Positions 1-8,321 of a stretch of DNA of 64,000 nt are shown here, piece by piece (the stretch's first letter is position 1; each line of letters starts with the position of its first letter). The notes under the pieces were generated by a model, which saw only the letters and a program-made list of their open reading frames with translations, did not search any database and was not told the DNA's origin. Made by a program: the position numbers and the translations under genes. The DNA is from Rivibacter sp049446155 (GTDB lineage: Bacteria > Pseudomonadota > Gammaproteobacteria > Burkholderiales > Burkholderiaceae_C): the NCBI RefSeq assembly GCF_049446155.1, contig NZ_JBMSEE010000003.1, forward strand, positions 372,001 through 436,000. Reading direction: 5' to 3'.

Positions 1-746
1 AGTTCGGTGGCATCGAGCCCGGCGTTGAAGTGCGCTGCGCTGCTGGCCGCGGCGGCCGTGGCGCGCGTGCCGTCGATCAATGACACCGTGTCGGCCATCA
101 GGTCGTGCGGCGCGCCGCCGGTGCCCTTGTCGGTGTAGGCCACCGCGCAGCCACGCTTGAGGCCCCACTCGCCGGCCGAGATCGCGCCGTAGACGCCGCG
201 CGAGCCCGACGAGGTGGCGGTCATGATGCAGGCGCGGTCAGGGTCGAACGAGTCGGGCACCTGCACCATCAGCGTCACGTTGCGCCGGCCGCCGCCGTCG
301 TCGCTGTAGGCCAGCACCTCGACGCCGGCGACCTTGCCGTCGTTGGGCAGCGTCGTGCCGCCGGGCCCGACGGTCGGGCCGTACAGGCTGCCGTAGCCGC
401 CGGCCGCCGTCATGTCGACCAGCGCGCGGTAGTTGTTGTAGATCGCGGCGCGGCGCAGTTCGGCGGCGGTCGGTGCGGTGCCGTCGACATAGCCGGGCGG
501 AATCGCCGAGGCCAGGCCGGCGGCGCCGAGGCCGGCGGTCAGCAGATCGTCGCTCGCGCCGTCGTAGACCGTCGTGCGCACCGGGCCGGACACGAAGGCC
601 GGCAGGCGATTGAGGTTGCTGTGCTGACTGGACTGCGCCCGCGCCGTGGGCAAGGGGTCGCCCTCGTTGGCGCCGCCGCCGCATGCGGCCAGCATCGCGG
701 CGGCCGCCATGGCCAGCATGCCTTGCCTGATCTCTCCTGCCTTCAT
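1..746 (-). CDS. D-(-)-3-hydroxybutyrate oligomer hydrolase (5' part, runs off window)
   Basis: The reverse-strand ATG at 746 opens a lipoprotein-like N-terminus (AAAMLAACGGG) followed by the conserved start of the 3HB-oligomer hydrolase family (PF10605-like): LNRLPAFVSGPVRTTVYDG, IPPGYVDGTAPTAAELR, and the serine motif SSGSRGVYGA near residue 180. About 249 codons are present; the family runs to roughly 690, so the C-terminus lies beyond base 1. The known role is hydrolysis of soluble 3-hydroxybutyrate oligomers released by PHB depolymerase. It follows livM on the same strand, about 60 bp downstream, and so ends a PHB/transport gene group. Cys near residue 22 could make it a surface or periplasmic lipoprotein. 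Confidence 0.9.
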   Translation of the reverse strand, partial: MKAGEIRQGMLAMAAAAMLAACGGGANEGDPLPTARAQSSQHSNLNRLPAFVSGPVRTTVYDGASDDLLTAGLGAAGLASAIPPGYVDGTAPTAAELRRAAIYNNYRALVDMTAAGGYGSLYGPTVGPGGTTLPNDGKVAGVEVLAYSDDGGGRRNVTLMVQVPDSFDPDRACIMTATSSGSRGVYGAISAGEWGLKRGCAVAYTDKGTGGAPHDLMADTVSLIDGTRATAAAASSAAHFNAGLDATE

Positions 747-808
747 CGTTGCCTCCTTGTCGGACTGCTTCTGAAGCCGGCGATCAAGGCCACCGGCGGC
801 CGCGTGGG

Positions 809-1882
809 TCATCGCCGGGCCGCGCGCAGCCGCCCGACGATGCCGCTCGGAAAGTGATAGACGCACAGCACGAAGCCGATGCCCAGCCACAGCAGCCAGC
901 GATCGGGCGAGACGAGTTCGGTCGCCAGCGCCGGCATCGACGGCAGCGCCGCGAGTGCGTCGTGCGCGAGCTTGAGCAGTTCCTGCAGATAGCCTTGCGC
1001 GAGCAGGAAGATCGCCGCGCCCACCACCGCGCCGTAGAGCGTGCCCATGCCGCCGATCACGACGATCAAGAGCACGTCGAGCATGATCTCGAACGACAGC
1101 GTCGTGTCCGGACCGGTGTAGCGCAGCCACAGCGCGAGCATCGCGCCGGCCAGCGTCGCGAAGCCGGCCGCCAGCACGTTGCTCAACGTGCGGTAGGCCA
1201 CGGTGCGAAAGCCGATCGCCTCCGCGCGAAAGTCGTTCTCGCGGATCGCCTGCAGCACGCGCCCGAACGGCGAGTTGACGATGCGCAGCAGCGCGAGGAA
1301 CAGCGCCACGCTGAGCCCGAACAGCAGGTAGTAGCAGATCAGCTTGCCGTCGACGGTGACGCCGAGGAAGGGCTGCTCGAAGGGCTCGAACGAGGGGCTG
1401 AGCCACTCGGGGTTGCGGAAGGTCAGTCCGTCCTCGCCGCCGGTGAGTTCCGACAGCTGCGAGGCCAGCGTCTGGAACGCGGCCGCGACCGCGAGCGTGA
1501 TCATCGCGTAGAAGATCGCGCGCACGCGCAGCGAGAACAGGCCGATCACCAGCGCGAGCACGAGGCTCAAGGCCAGCGCGACCAGCGTGCCGATCGTCAC
1601 CGCGCCCAGGCCCTCGCCCAGCCGCGTGCTGGCGATCGCGACGCCGTAGGCGCCGATGCCGAAGAACATCGTGTGCGCGAAGCTGACGATGCCGGTGTAG
1701 CCCAGCAGCAGGTCGTAACTCGCGACCAGCACGATGAACACGCAGACCTTGGCCGCGACGTTGAGCGCGCGGCTGCCCTCGAACAGGAAGGGCGCGCCGG
1801 CCAGGCCGAGCAGCACGACGACGAGGCCGAGCGCGAGCCAGCGGCTCCTGGGCAGGTCGTGCGAGAGAAGGCGGTTCAGCAT
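809..1882 (-). CDS. livM: Branched-chain amino acid-type ABC transporter permease LivM
   Basis: This 357-aa polytopic membrane protein begins MLNRLLSHDLPRSRW and has about eight to nine hydrophobic segments. It carries LivM-family blocks such as YDLLLGYTGIVSFAHTMFFG, the conserved segment after the second transmembrane helix, and VIGGMGTLYGAVVGA near the C-terminus. It would pair with LivH to form the inner-membrane channel of a HAAT-family importer. It starts just after the livH stop, so translation is probably coupled. Clustering with PHB-degrading enzymes suggests a hydroxyacid or small-acid substrate instead of an amino acid, which is inference. Confidence 0.93.
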   Translation of the reverse strand: MLNRLLSHDLPRSRWLALGLVVVLLGLAGAPFLFEGSRALNVAAKVCVFIVLVASYDLLLGYTGIVSFAHTMFFGIGAYGVAIASTRLGEGLGAVTIGTLVALALSLVLALVIGLFSLRVRAIFYAMITLAVAAAFQTLASQLSELTGGEDGLTFRNPEWLSPSFEPFEQPFLGVTVDGKLICYYLLFGLSVALFLALLRIVNSPFGRVLQAIRENDFRAEAIGFRTVAYRTLSNVLAAGFATLAGAMLALWLRYTGPDTTLSFEIMLDVLLIVVIGGMGTLYGAVVGAAIFLLAQGYLQELLKLAHDALAALPSMPALATELVSPDRWLLWLGIGFVLCVYHFPSGIVGRLRAARR

Positions 1883-1884
1883 GC

Positions 1885-2973
1885 TCACCTTCCCGTGACC
1901 GGATACAGCCCCTGCGGGCGCCACAGCAGCACCGCGACCATCAGGCCGATGTTGGAGAACAGCGCGACCTTTGGCGCCAGAAAGCCGGTGTAGTTGGCGA
2001 CCAGGCCCACCAGCAGCGCGCCGACGAAGGCACCGAAGGTCGAGCCGAGGCCGCCGATGATGATGACGATGAAGATCAGCACGTTGACCTGCGCGCCGAT
2101 CTGCGGCGTGATGGTCTGCTGGTACAGCCCCCACATCACGCCGCCCAGGCCGGCCAGCGCGCTGCCTGCGACGAACACGCCGACGAACAGCGTGCGGATG
2201 CGGTAGCCGAGCGACTCGACCATCTCGCGGTCCTGCACGCCGGCGCGGATCAACAGGCCCAGCTTGGTGCGGTTGAGCGCCCACAACAGCGCGAGCAGCA
2301 CGACGAGGCCGATCGCGACCGCGAACACACGGTACTTCTCGATCGCCGCGTCGCCGATCAGAAAGGCGCCGCGCAATGCCTGCGGCAGCGGCAGCGCGAT
2401 CTGCTGCGGCCCCCAGACGACCTTGATCAGCTCCTCGCCGACGATCATGCCGCCCATCGTGATGAGGATCTGCTTGAGGTGCTGGCCGTAGACCGGCCGC
2501 ACGATCACGCGCTCGAACGCGAGGCCGAGCATCCCGGCCGCGAGCATCGCCGCGGCGAGCGCGGCGCCGATGGCGAGCAGGTTGGCGCCGATCGACTCGC
2601 TGCCCGCGAACGCGCCCATGCCGCCGAACACGCTGGTCGCGACAAAGGCGCCGAGCGCGATGAACACGCCGTGGCCGAAGTTCAGCACGTCCATCAGGCC
2701 GAACACCAGCGTGAGGCCCGAGGCGATGACGAACAGCATCATCCCCATCGCGAGGCCGGCGACGGTGAGCGTGAGCCAGGTCGAGCCGCTGCCGATGAAG
2801 GGCGCAGCGACGAGGGCAATGGCGGCGAGCAGCGCGAGAGGCTGCCACCCCTCACCCCAGCCCTCTCCCCGCAAGCGGGGCGAGGGAGTTGGATGGGCTC
2901 CCTCTCCCGTCGTGACGGGAGAGGGCTGGGGTGAGGGTCCGGTACGGCCTTGCGTGCCCACAGACGTGCTCAT
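1885..2973 (-). CDS. livH: Branched-chain amino acid-type ABC transporter permease LivH, with REP-like element in N-terminus
   Basis: LivH-family permease of 362 aa. The core begins near residue 43 with QPLALLAAIALVAAPF and carries the blocks GLTLVFGLMDVLNFGHGVF and IIIGGLGSTFGAFVGALLVG. The ATG at 2973 overlaps the livF stop (ATGA). Residues about 12-42 are translated from an inverted pair of GC-rich palindromes, giving a Pro/Gly/Arg-rich stretch (PSPQPSPVTTGEG, PSPRLRGEGWGEG) unrelated to the family. The frame stays open through the element, so the gene looks functional with a modified cytoplasmic N-terminus. A start inside or after the element is possible, but no good ATG with a ribosome site is seen there. 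Confidence 0.9.
   Translation of the reverse strand: MSTSVGTQGRTGPSPQPSPVTTGEGAHPTPSPRLRGEGWGEGWQPLALLAAIALVAAPFIGSGSTWLTLTVAGLAMGMMLFVIASGLTLVFGLMDVLNFGHGVFIALGAFVATSVFGGMGAFAGSESIGANLLAIGAALAAAMLAAGMLGLAFERVIVRPVYGQHLKQILITMGGMIVGEELIKVVWGPQQIALPLPQALRGAFLIGDAAIEKYRVFAVAIGLVVLLALLWALNRTKLGLLIRAGVQDREMVESLGYRIRTLFVGVFVAGSALAGLGGVMWGLYQQTITPQIGAQVNVLIFIVIIIGGLGSTFGAFVGALLVGLVANYTGFLAPKVALFSNIGLMVAVLLWRPQGLYPVTGR
2848..2938. repeat. REP-like inverted palindrome pair inside livH
   Basis: Two oppositely oriented units of about 40 bp. Each contains a short stem (CTCTCCCCGCAAGCGGGG; CTCTCCCGTCGTGACGGGAG) and a CCCTCACCCCAGCC / GGCTGGGGTGAGGG outer arm. The same family recurs at 6788-6885. Here it is fully within the livH reading frame and does not break it. 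Confidence 0.85.
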
Positions 2974-3722
2974 TGATGCGCCCCCAACGACAGCCCCAGC
3001 AGCCGCTGCTGCAGCGCCTCGTCCTCGGCCAGCTCGGCCATCGCGCCCGCGTGCACCACGCGGCCATCGTCCATCACCGCGACGCGGTCGCCCAGGGCCT
3101 TGGCCATCATGAAGTTCTGCTCCACCAGCAGGATGGTCGTGCGCTGGCGCTTGAGTTCGTTGAACGCATCGACGAGGTTGCGGATGATCGAAGGCGCCAG
3201 CCCCTTGCTCGGCTCGTCGATCAGCAGCAGGCGGCGCGGCTCGACGATCGCGCGCGCAACCGCCAGCATCTGCTTCTGTCCGCCGCTGAGCTTGCCGGCC
3301 GGATGGCGCCAGAACTTCTTCAGCGCCGGAAAGAGGCCGAAGATCCACTCGAGCCTTTGCGTGTCGATCTCGCTGGCGCGTCTGGCATGGCGAGCGGCCA
3401 GCACCAGGTTCTCCTGCACCGTGAGGTCGCTGAAGATGCCCATGCTCTCGGGCACGTAGGCGATGCCGCGCTGTGCGATCTCGGGCGTCGTGCGTTGTGC
3501 CTGCGGCCCGCCGATGGGTTCGCCCGCAAAGGCGATGCGGCCGGCCGAGGCCTGCCACAGGCCCATGATCGTGCGCAGTGTCGTGGTCTTGCCGGCGCCG
3601 TTGCGGCCGAGGAGCATCGTGACTTCGCCCTCGGGGACGGTGAGGTCGATGCCGTGGAGGATGTGGTAGGGGCCGATGTGGGTTTGGACATCGGTGAGGT
3701 GGAGCAATGGCTTGGTGGTCAT
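2970..3722 (-). CDS. livF: ABC transporter ATP-binding protein LivF
   Basis: 250-aa ATPase starting MTTKPLLHLTDVQTHIG. It has Walker A GRNGAGKTT (about residues 39-47), the Q-loop region, signature LSGGQKQML, Walker B LLLIDEPSKGL and the H-loop region VEQNFMMA. The GLAP after Walker B and the short length are typical of LivF. It is the cytoplasmic ATPase partner of LivG for the LivHM channel. Its stop overlaps the livH start by 4 bp. Upstream, towards livG, lies a 630-bp inverted repeat, so livFHM may be expressed partly apart from livG. Confidence 0.94.
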   Translation of the reverse strand: MTTKPLLHLTDVQTHIGPYHILHGIDLTVPEGEVTMLLGRNGAGKTTTLRTIMGLWQASAGRIAFAGEPIGGPQAQRTTPEIAQRGIAYVPESMGIFSDLTVQENLVLAARHARRASEIDTQRLEWIFGLFPALKKFWRHPAGKLSGGQKQMLAVARAIVEPRRLLLIDEPSKGLAPSIIRNLVDAFNELKRQRTTILLVEQNFMMAKALGDRVAVMDDGRVVHAGAMAELAEDEALQQRLLGLSLGAHQ

Positions 3723-3777
3723 TGCTCTGATCCGTGATGCCGGCCTGCAGGCGGCTGAGCGACTGCTTGAGGCTGAA

Positions 3778-4406
3778 GCTGCCCCTGCGGGGCAGAGCCG
3801 GGATGTGCGCCCGGCGGCGCACCTACTTTCTTTTGCTTCGCCAAAAGAAAGTAGGCAAAGAAAAGGCGACCCCCGCTCGGGCGCCCGGCTGCGCCGGGTG
3901 CCCTGCGGTGCTCGCGAAGCGGGCGCGCCGCATAACTCGCTACGTTCGCTACGCTCACTGCGCTCGAACAAAGCGGCGAGTTTGATGTTGAAGCGCGCTG
4001 GCGCGCGCCGCCCGCTTCGCTGTGCTCCTCGGCGCCTTCGAGGGGGACCCCAACGTCAACGGCAATACACCCCGCGCGCAGAGTCGGCTGTTGGTGTTGG
4101 GTTTGGTGTTGGTGTTGGTACTTGCCTTTGGGGCCCCCTAGGAGGCGCCGAGGAGCACAGTGCAAGGGGCGGCGCGCGTGAGCGCGCTTCCACTTCAAAC
4201 TCGCCGCGACTGTTCGAGCGTGCGAACGCAGTGAGCACAGCGAGTTAAGCGGCGCGCCCCTGGAGCGAGCACCGCAGGGCACCCGCGGCAACGCCGCGGG
4301 CGCCGGATCGGGGGTCGCCTTTTCTTTGCCTACTTTCTTTTGGCGAAGCAAAAGAAAGTAGGTGCGCCGCCGGGCGCACATCCCGGCCCTGCCCCGCAGG
4401 GGCAGC
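3778..4406. repeat. Giant imperfect inverted repeat between livG and livF
   Basis: This 745-bp gap between two operon genes holds two facing arms, about 3778-4045 and 4140-4406. The outer about 100 bp are almost identical in reverse complement: each arm begins GCTGCCCCTGCGGGGC and carries a hairpin (CTACTTTCTTTTG / CAAAAGAAAGTAG) followed by GCAAAGAAAAGGCGACCCCC. Inner parts (CTCGCTACGTTCGC, GTGCTCCTCGGCGCC) match less well. The centre, about 4080-4125, is a GT-rich tract with TTGGTGTTGG repeats. No credible gene is present; long open frames across it are by-products of the repeat. It looks like a noncoding repeat family inserted in the operon. Confidence 0.85.
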
Positions 4407-4467
4407 TCAGTGCCGCAGGCGCGCAGCTGCCCGCAGGGCAGCATCACAGCGGTGGCGGAGAAACAGC

Positions 4468-5235
4468 TCACGCCACCTCCTCCACCACAACCCCAAGGTA
4501 AGCCTGCTGCACAACCGGAGAAGCAATCACCACCGCCGGATCGCCATCCGCTACCAACTGCCCCTGGTGCAGCACCACGATCCGATCCGCCAGCTCCCTC
4601 ACCACATCCATCTTGTGCTCGACCAACAAGATCGTCCGGTCGCGCCGCGCCTTCAAAGCGCGGATCAGGTCCAGCACCACCGGCACCTCGTCGACGCTCA
4701 TGCCCGCCGTCGGCTCGTCGAACAGGTAGACCTTGGGGTCGAGCGCCATCAGCACGGCCACCTCGAGCTTGCGCTGGTCGCCGTGCGGCAGGCTGGCCGC
4801 TTGCTCGTCGCGCCGGGCCGAAAGGCGCACCTGCTCGAGCAGCGCGTTCGCCTCGTCGAGCCAGGCACGGCGGTCCAGCCACACGCGCAGCAGATCGAAG
4901 CCGCCGCCTTCGCGCCCGGTCGCGCGCGCCTGCACCGCGAGCCGCACGTTCTCCAGCACGCTGAGGTTGGGAAACAGCTGCGTGAGCTGGAACGCGCGGC
5001 CCAGGCCCTTGCGCGTGCGCAGTGGCGCCGGCAGCGACGAAAGGTTCTCGCCGTCGAGCCAGACCTCGCCGGCGCTGGCGCGCAGCTGGCCGGAGATCAG
5101 GTTGAAGTAGGTTGTCTTGCCGGCACCGTTGGGGCCGACGATGGCCGTCAGCGTGCCGGGCTCGAAAGTGCACGACACCGCGTCGACGGCCACGTGGCCG
5201 CCGAAGCGGATCGTCAGGTTGCGGGTCTCGAGCAT
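4468..5235 (-). CDS. livG: ABC transporter ATP-binding protein LivG
   Basis: 255-aa ATPase beginning MLETRNLTIRFGGHVAVD. Walker A is GPNGAGKTT, the LivG-type signature is LPHGDQRKLEV in place of LSGGQ, Walker B is VYLFDEPTAGM, and the H-loop is VEHKMDVV. The RAFQLTQLFPNLSVLENV block is characteristic of LivG proteins. It works with LivF to energise the LivHM permease. It lies 12 bp downstream of the PHB depolymerase gene on the same strand, which supports cotranscription with that gene and the upstream binding protein. Confidence 0.93.
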   Translation of the reverse strand: MLETRNLTIRFGGHVAVDAVSCTFEPGTLTAIVGPNGAGKTTYFNLISGQLRASAGEVWLDGENLSSLPAPLRTRKGLGRAFQLTQLFPNLSVLENVRLAVQARATGREGGGFDLLRVWLDRRAWLDEANALLEQVRLSARRDEQAASLPHGDQRKLEVAVLMALDPKVYLFDEPTAGMSVDEVPVVLDLIRALKARRDRTILLVEHKMDVVRELADRIVVLHQGQLVADGDPAVVIASPVVQQAYLGVVVEEVA

Positions 5236-5247
5236 CGGTGAAGGTGG

Positions 5248-6762
5248 TCAGGGGCAGGTGCCGATCACGTAGTAGTTCGGCCCCGTCTGCTTCAGCGTCG
5301 TGGTGACGAAGGTGTTCCACAGGCCCATGTTCTGGTTCGAGCCGTTCGCATAGGCGTAGCCGCCTTGCTGGTAGGCGCGGCCCGCGGTGGTGTGCGCGTA
5401 GTTGCTCGCGGTGAAGCAGGTGGCGGCGACACCGGCGGTGGTGCCGGTGGCCGGCGACGACATCGCGCCCTCGGCGCCGTTCGCATCGACGGCGGCGACG
5501 GTCCAGCTGTAGGTCGTCGCGCTCGCGAGACCGGTGTCGGTGTAGCTGGTCGCGCCGACGAGCGACGCGTTGACCTTGCTGCCGCCTCGATAGACGTTGT
5601 AGCCGCTCGCACCGGACACCGCGCTCCACGCGATCACCATGCTGCTCGCCGTCGCGCCCGAGGTGCCGACGCCGGTCGGCGCCGGCAGCGGCGTGCCACC
5701 ACCACCACCGCCACCACCGCCGCTGCCCGTGCCCGAGGCGATGCGGTCGACCATGGCCTTGATCGCCGCCATCTGCGTGCCGGCCTTCTGCGCGAAGTTG
5801 CTGCCGTACCAGCCGATCCAGTCCCAGCAGCCGTTGGGGTTGGCGAGCGAGCCGCTGGCCGCCGTCGAACGGCTGGTGTTGTCGACCTTGGCCTGCGGGA
5901 ACAGCACGATGATCCCGTTGGTGTCGGCCCAGCGCGTGTAGCCGGTGTTCTTGACGAACTTGTCGCCGATCGTGCCCGTGCCCTGCTGGCAGCCGTGCAG
6001 CGCGACGTGCAGCTTGCACTGCGTGCCGCTCGCGCAGCTGGCCGGCACGTAGAGCCAGGCGGTCGAGGCCATGCCGGGGTTGCCGTTGCTGTAGGCCGAC
6101 TGGTCGAACTCGATGTAGTTGGCCGCGGCCGGCGCGTCGTTGCGCGCATTGAGCGTGCCGTAGAACTTGGTCAGCGCGGCCTTGGCGCCGTCGTAGCCGC
6201 AGTTGCTGATGTAGGGCGAGGCGCTGGAGCTGCAGGCGTTGTTGCCGGTCGCGTCGAAGTCGGTCGGGAACACGTGCGCGGTGCCGCTGCGCTGCACCCA
6301 CTCCATGTTGGCCGCGCTGACGCCGTTGTTCGTGTACTGCGTCTTCACCGCGTTCATCGGGTTGGGCCCGACGGTGTAGTCGCTGCTGCCGACGAACAGG
6401 TAGACCTTCTGGTTCGCGACGTTGGCCTTGTTGTCGATGGCCGTTGCGCTCCAGTTGTTGATGTCGGCCTGCATCGTGTTCAGCATGCTGGCGCTGATGC
6501 TGGCGTTGTACATGCACGCGGTGTAGTTGCTGTGGCCCGCGCACATGTAGGGCCCGCCGGCGAACACGCCGACGCCCATGAAGGTCGACGAGTAGGCATA
6601 GCCGAGCTGGTTGGCCATGAAGCCGCCCGACGACAGGCCCGAGACGCTGATCTTGCTGGTGTCGACGTTGTATTGCGGCAGCGGCACGGCGGCGAAGGCG
6701 GCGGCCGAGGCCATCAGGGTGGCAGCCAGCGCCGCGGCGTGGCGAAGCATCCGAACTCGCAT
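5248..6762 (-). CDS. Secreted poly(3-hydroxybutyrate) depolymerase, type-2 catalytic domain with FnIII linker
   Basis: 504 aa. A Sec signal peptide (RHAAALAATLMASAAAFA) precedes the catalytic domain, with lipase box GLSSG (Ser near residue 44), a candidate acid residue in VGSSDYTVGP, a histidine in GTAHVFPTDF, and the oxyanion segment LHVALHGCQQG placed after the nucleophile, which marks a type-2 circularly arranged domain. A (Gly)9 stretch links to a fibronectin type III domain (about 355-435) and a C-terminal Cys-containing domain (about 440-504) that is probably the substrate-binding part. It hydrolyses extracellular PHB to oligomers. It sits between the transporter's binding-protein and ATPase genes, which is unusual and suggests linked uptake. 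Confidence 0.92.
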   Translation of the reverse strand: MRVRMLRHAAALAATLMASAAAFAAVPLPQYNVDTSKISVSGLSSGGFMANQLGYAYSSTFMGVGVFAGGPYMCAGHSNYTACMYNASISASMLNTMQADINNWSATAIDNKANVANQKVYLFVGSSDYTVGPNPMNAVKTQYTNNGVSAANMEWVQRSGTAHVFPTDFDATGNNACSSSASPYISNCGYDGAKAALTKFYGTLNARNDAPAAANYIEFDQSAYSNGNPGMASTAWLYVPASCASGTQCKLHVALHGCQQGTGTIGDKFVKNTGYTRWADTNGIIVLFPQAKVDNTSRSTAASGSLANPNGCWDWIGWYGSNFAQKAGTQMAAIKAMVDRIASGTGSGGGGGGGGGTPLPAPTGVGTSGATASSMVIAWSAVSGASGYNVYRGGSKVNASLVGATSYTDTGLASATTYSWTVAAVDANGAEGAMSSPATGTTAGVAATCFTASNYAHTTAGRAYQQGGYAYANGSNQNMGLWNTFVTTTLKQTGPNYYVIGTCP

Positions 6763-6787
6763 CGCTTGTCTCCTCGTGGTGTTGTCA

Positions 6788-6885
6788 TGCTCCCTCTCCC
6801 GCTTGCGGGAGAGGGTTGGGGTGAGGGCCAGGCCGGACCGGGCCCCTCACCCCTGCCCTCTCCCCGCCTGCGGGGAGAGGGAGAA
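6788..6885. repeat. REP-like inverted palindrome pair, intergenic
   Basis: Same family as the copy inside livH: units CTCCCTCTCCCGCTTGCGGG plus TTGGGGTGAGGG, then CCCCTCACCCCTGCCCTC and CCCCGCCTGCGGGGAGAGGG in inverse orientation. It lies between the binding-protein stop and the depolymerase start, where it may form a stem-loop affecting relative expression of the two genes. Confidence 0.85.
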
Positions 6886-6910
6886 AAGTCGCAGAGCGCG
6901 CGCGCTGAAC

Positions 6911-8101
6911 TCAGCGCTTGTTGCGGATCGGCACCGCCATCTCTTCCGGCTTGATCTCGCGCACCAGCTCGGGCACGCCCCAGTCGAAGGCCGGGTCCGC
7001 CTTGATGCGGAAGTGGTACATCGACTGCATCGCCTGGTGGTCTTCCTTGCGGAAGGTCATCTTGCCCTTGGGCGTCTCGAAGCTCATGCCTTCCATCGTC
7101 GCGATGAGCTTGTTGGTCGCCGTGTCGCCGGCGGTCTTCTTGAGCGCCTCGACCACCGCGATCGCCGCGCTCATGCCGCCGGCGGTGAAGAAATCAGGCG
7201 GTGTCTTGAACTGCTTGTAGTGGTTGGCGACCAGCCACTCGTTGGCAGCGTTCTTGGGAATGCCGAAGTAGTAGTACGTCGCGCCTTCCATGCCCGGGAA
7301 CTGCTTGTAGTTCACCATCGCCGGCAGGATGTTGCCGCCGGTGGCGATCTCGATGCCGTAGCGCTTGGGGTTGAGGTCGGCGATCTTGAACGGGTTGCCC
7401 GCGCCGGCCCAGATGATGAAGATGATCTTGCGGCCCGGCTTGTCCTTGAGCGCGTCGAACAGGCGCTGCGCACCGGCGGTGAAGTCGGTGGTGCTGGTCG
7501 GCAGGTACTCCTCGTGGACGATCTTCGCCTTCTTGAGCGAGTCCTTGAAGGCCTTCACGCCGTCGCGCCCGAAGGCGTAGTCCTGCGCCAGCGTGGCGAT
7601 CGTGACGCCCCCCCTGTCGAGCGCGACCGCATTGCCGATCGCGTCCTGGCTGGAGTTGCGGCCGGTGCGGAAGATGTACTTGTTCCACTTGTCGCCGGTG
7701 ATCGAGTCGGCGACCGCGGGCTCCACCAGCAGGATCTTCTTGTACTCCTCGGCCACCGGCAGCAAGGCGAGCGCGACGCCCGAGCTGCTGGGCCCGACCG
7801 CGAGCGCGGCCTTGTCGTCGGCATAGGCCGCCGTGAGCTGGGCCTTGCCGACGTCGGGCTTGCCCTGGTCGTCCTTCTCGATCACCACCAGCTTCTTGCC
7901 GGCCACGCTCATCGTGCCGGCGGTGGCGTACTCGAGGCCGAGCATGAAGCCAGTCTGCGTCTGCTTGCCGTAGGCCTCGAGCGGGCCGGTCTTGCTGTAG
8001 ACGTGGGCGATGCGGATCTCGTTGCCCGACTGCGCGAACGCGGCCGCGCCGAGCGCGGCCAGGACCAGGGTCGCCAGCGCGCGGCGGTGGAGCATCTTCA
8101 T
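6911..8101 (-). CDS. ABC transporter substrate-binding protein (HAAT/LivK-like)
   Basis: 396-aa periplasmic binding protein. The ATG at 8101 is preceded by GGAGACAAG as ribosome site and encodes a signal peptide (MKMLHRRALATLVLAALGAA, cleaved near AFAQ). The mature protein has the Peripla_BP_6 pattern: EIRIAHVYSKTGPLEAYGKQ, VGPSSSGVALALLPVAEE, LAQDYAFGRDGVKAFKD, and TTDFTAGAQRLFDALKD. It would capture the ligand for LivFGHM. It is the first gene of the leftward group, followed by the REP pair and the depolymerase. The frame stays open well upstream of 8101 but shows no signal peptide there. Confidence 0.93.
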   Translation of the reverse strand: MKMLHRRALATLVLAALGAAAFAQSGNEIRIAHVYSKTGPLEAYGKQTQTGFMLGLEYATAGTMSVAGKKLVVIEKDDQGKPDVGKAQLTAAYADDKAALAVGPSSSGVALALLPVAEEYKKILLVEPAVADSITGDKWNKYIFRTGRNSSQDAIGNAVALDRGGVTIATLAQDYAFGRDGVKAFKDSLKKAKIVHEEYLPTSTTDFTAGAQRLFDALKDKPGRKIIFIIWAGAGNPFKIADLNPKRYGIEIATGGNILPAMVNYKQFPGMEGATYYYFGIPKNAANEWLVANHYKQFKTPPDFFTAGGMSAAIAVVEALKKTAGDTATNKLIATMEGMSFETPKGKMTFRKEDHQAMQSMYHFRIKADPAFDWGVPELVREIKPEEMAVPIRNKR

Positions 8102-8321
8102 GGGGCTTGTCTCCTCTTTGGTGCCGCACGGTGGTGCACGGCCCGTGCCCGCACGAGGGCGGCCTAGGGCAAGTCCCAGGGTGAGCCCGGATCTCCCATC
8201 CAACGCCGCGCGGCCGCGGTGCGGGATGGGCCCGCGCCGCGGCTGCGCTGTCTGCGATTCCGACAGATCCGGCGCGACATGTGTCTGTCTTGCAGACAGC
8301 CGACGCCCGCGCTGGCCCGGC

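Noticed and set aside
3719..6544. A long reverse frame crossing livG, the inverted repeat and the depolymerase gene
   Set aside because: It is out of frame with livG and the depolymerase, both strong family matches, and its composition is Arg/His/Gln-rich as expected of shadow frames in GC-rich DNA.
2848..6885. Short spaced palindromes that could suggest CRISPR repeats
   Set aside because: Only two dispersed copies, no regular spacer length and no cas genes nearby. They fit the REP-like palindrome class.
5365..6954. 529-codon forward frame opposite the PHB depolymerase
   Set aside because: It mirrors the depolymerase on the other strand and has a biased Arg/Val/Ala/Gly composition with no ribosome site or family match.
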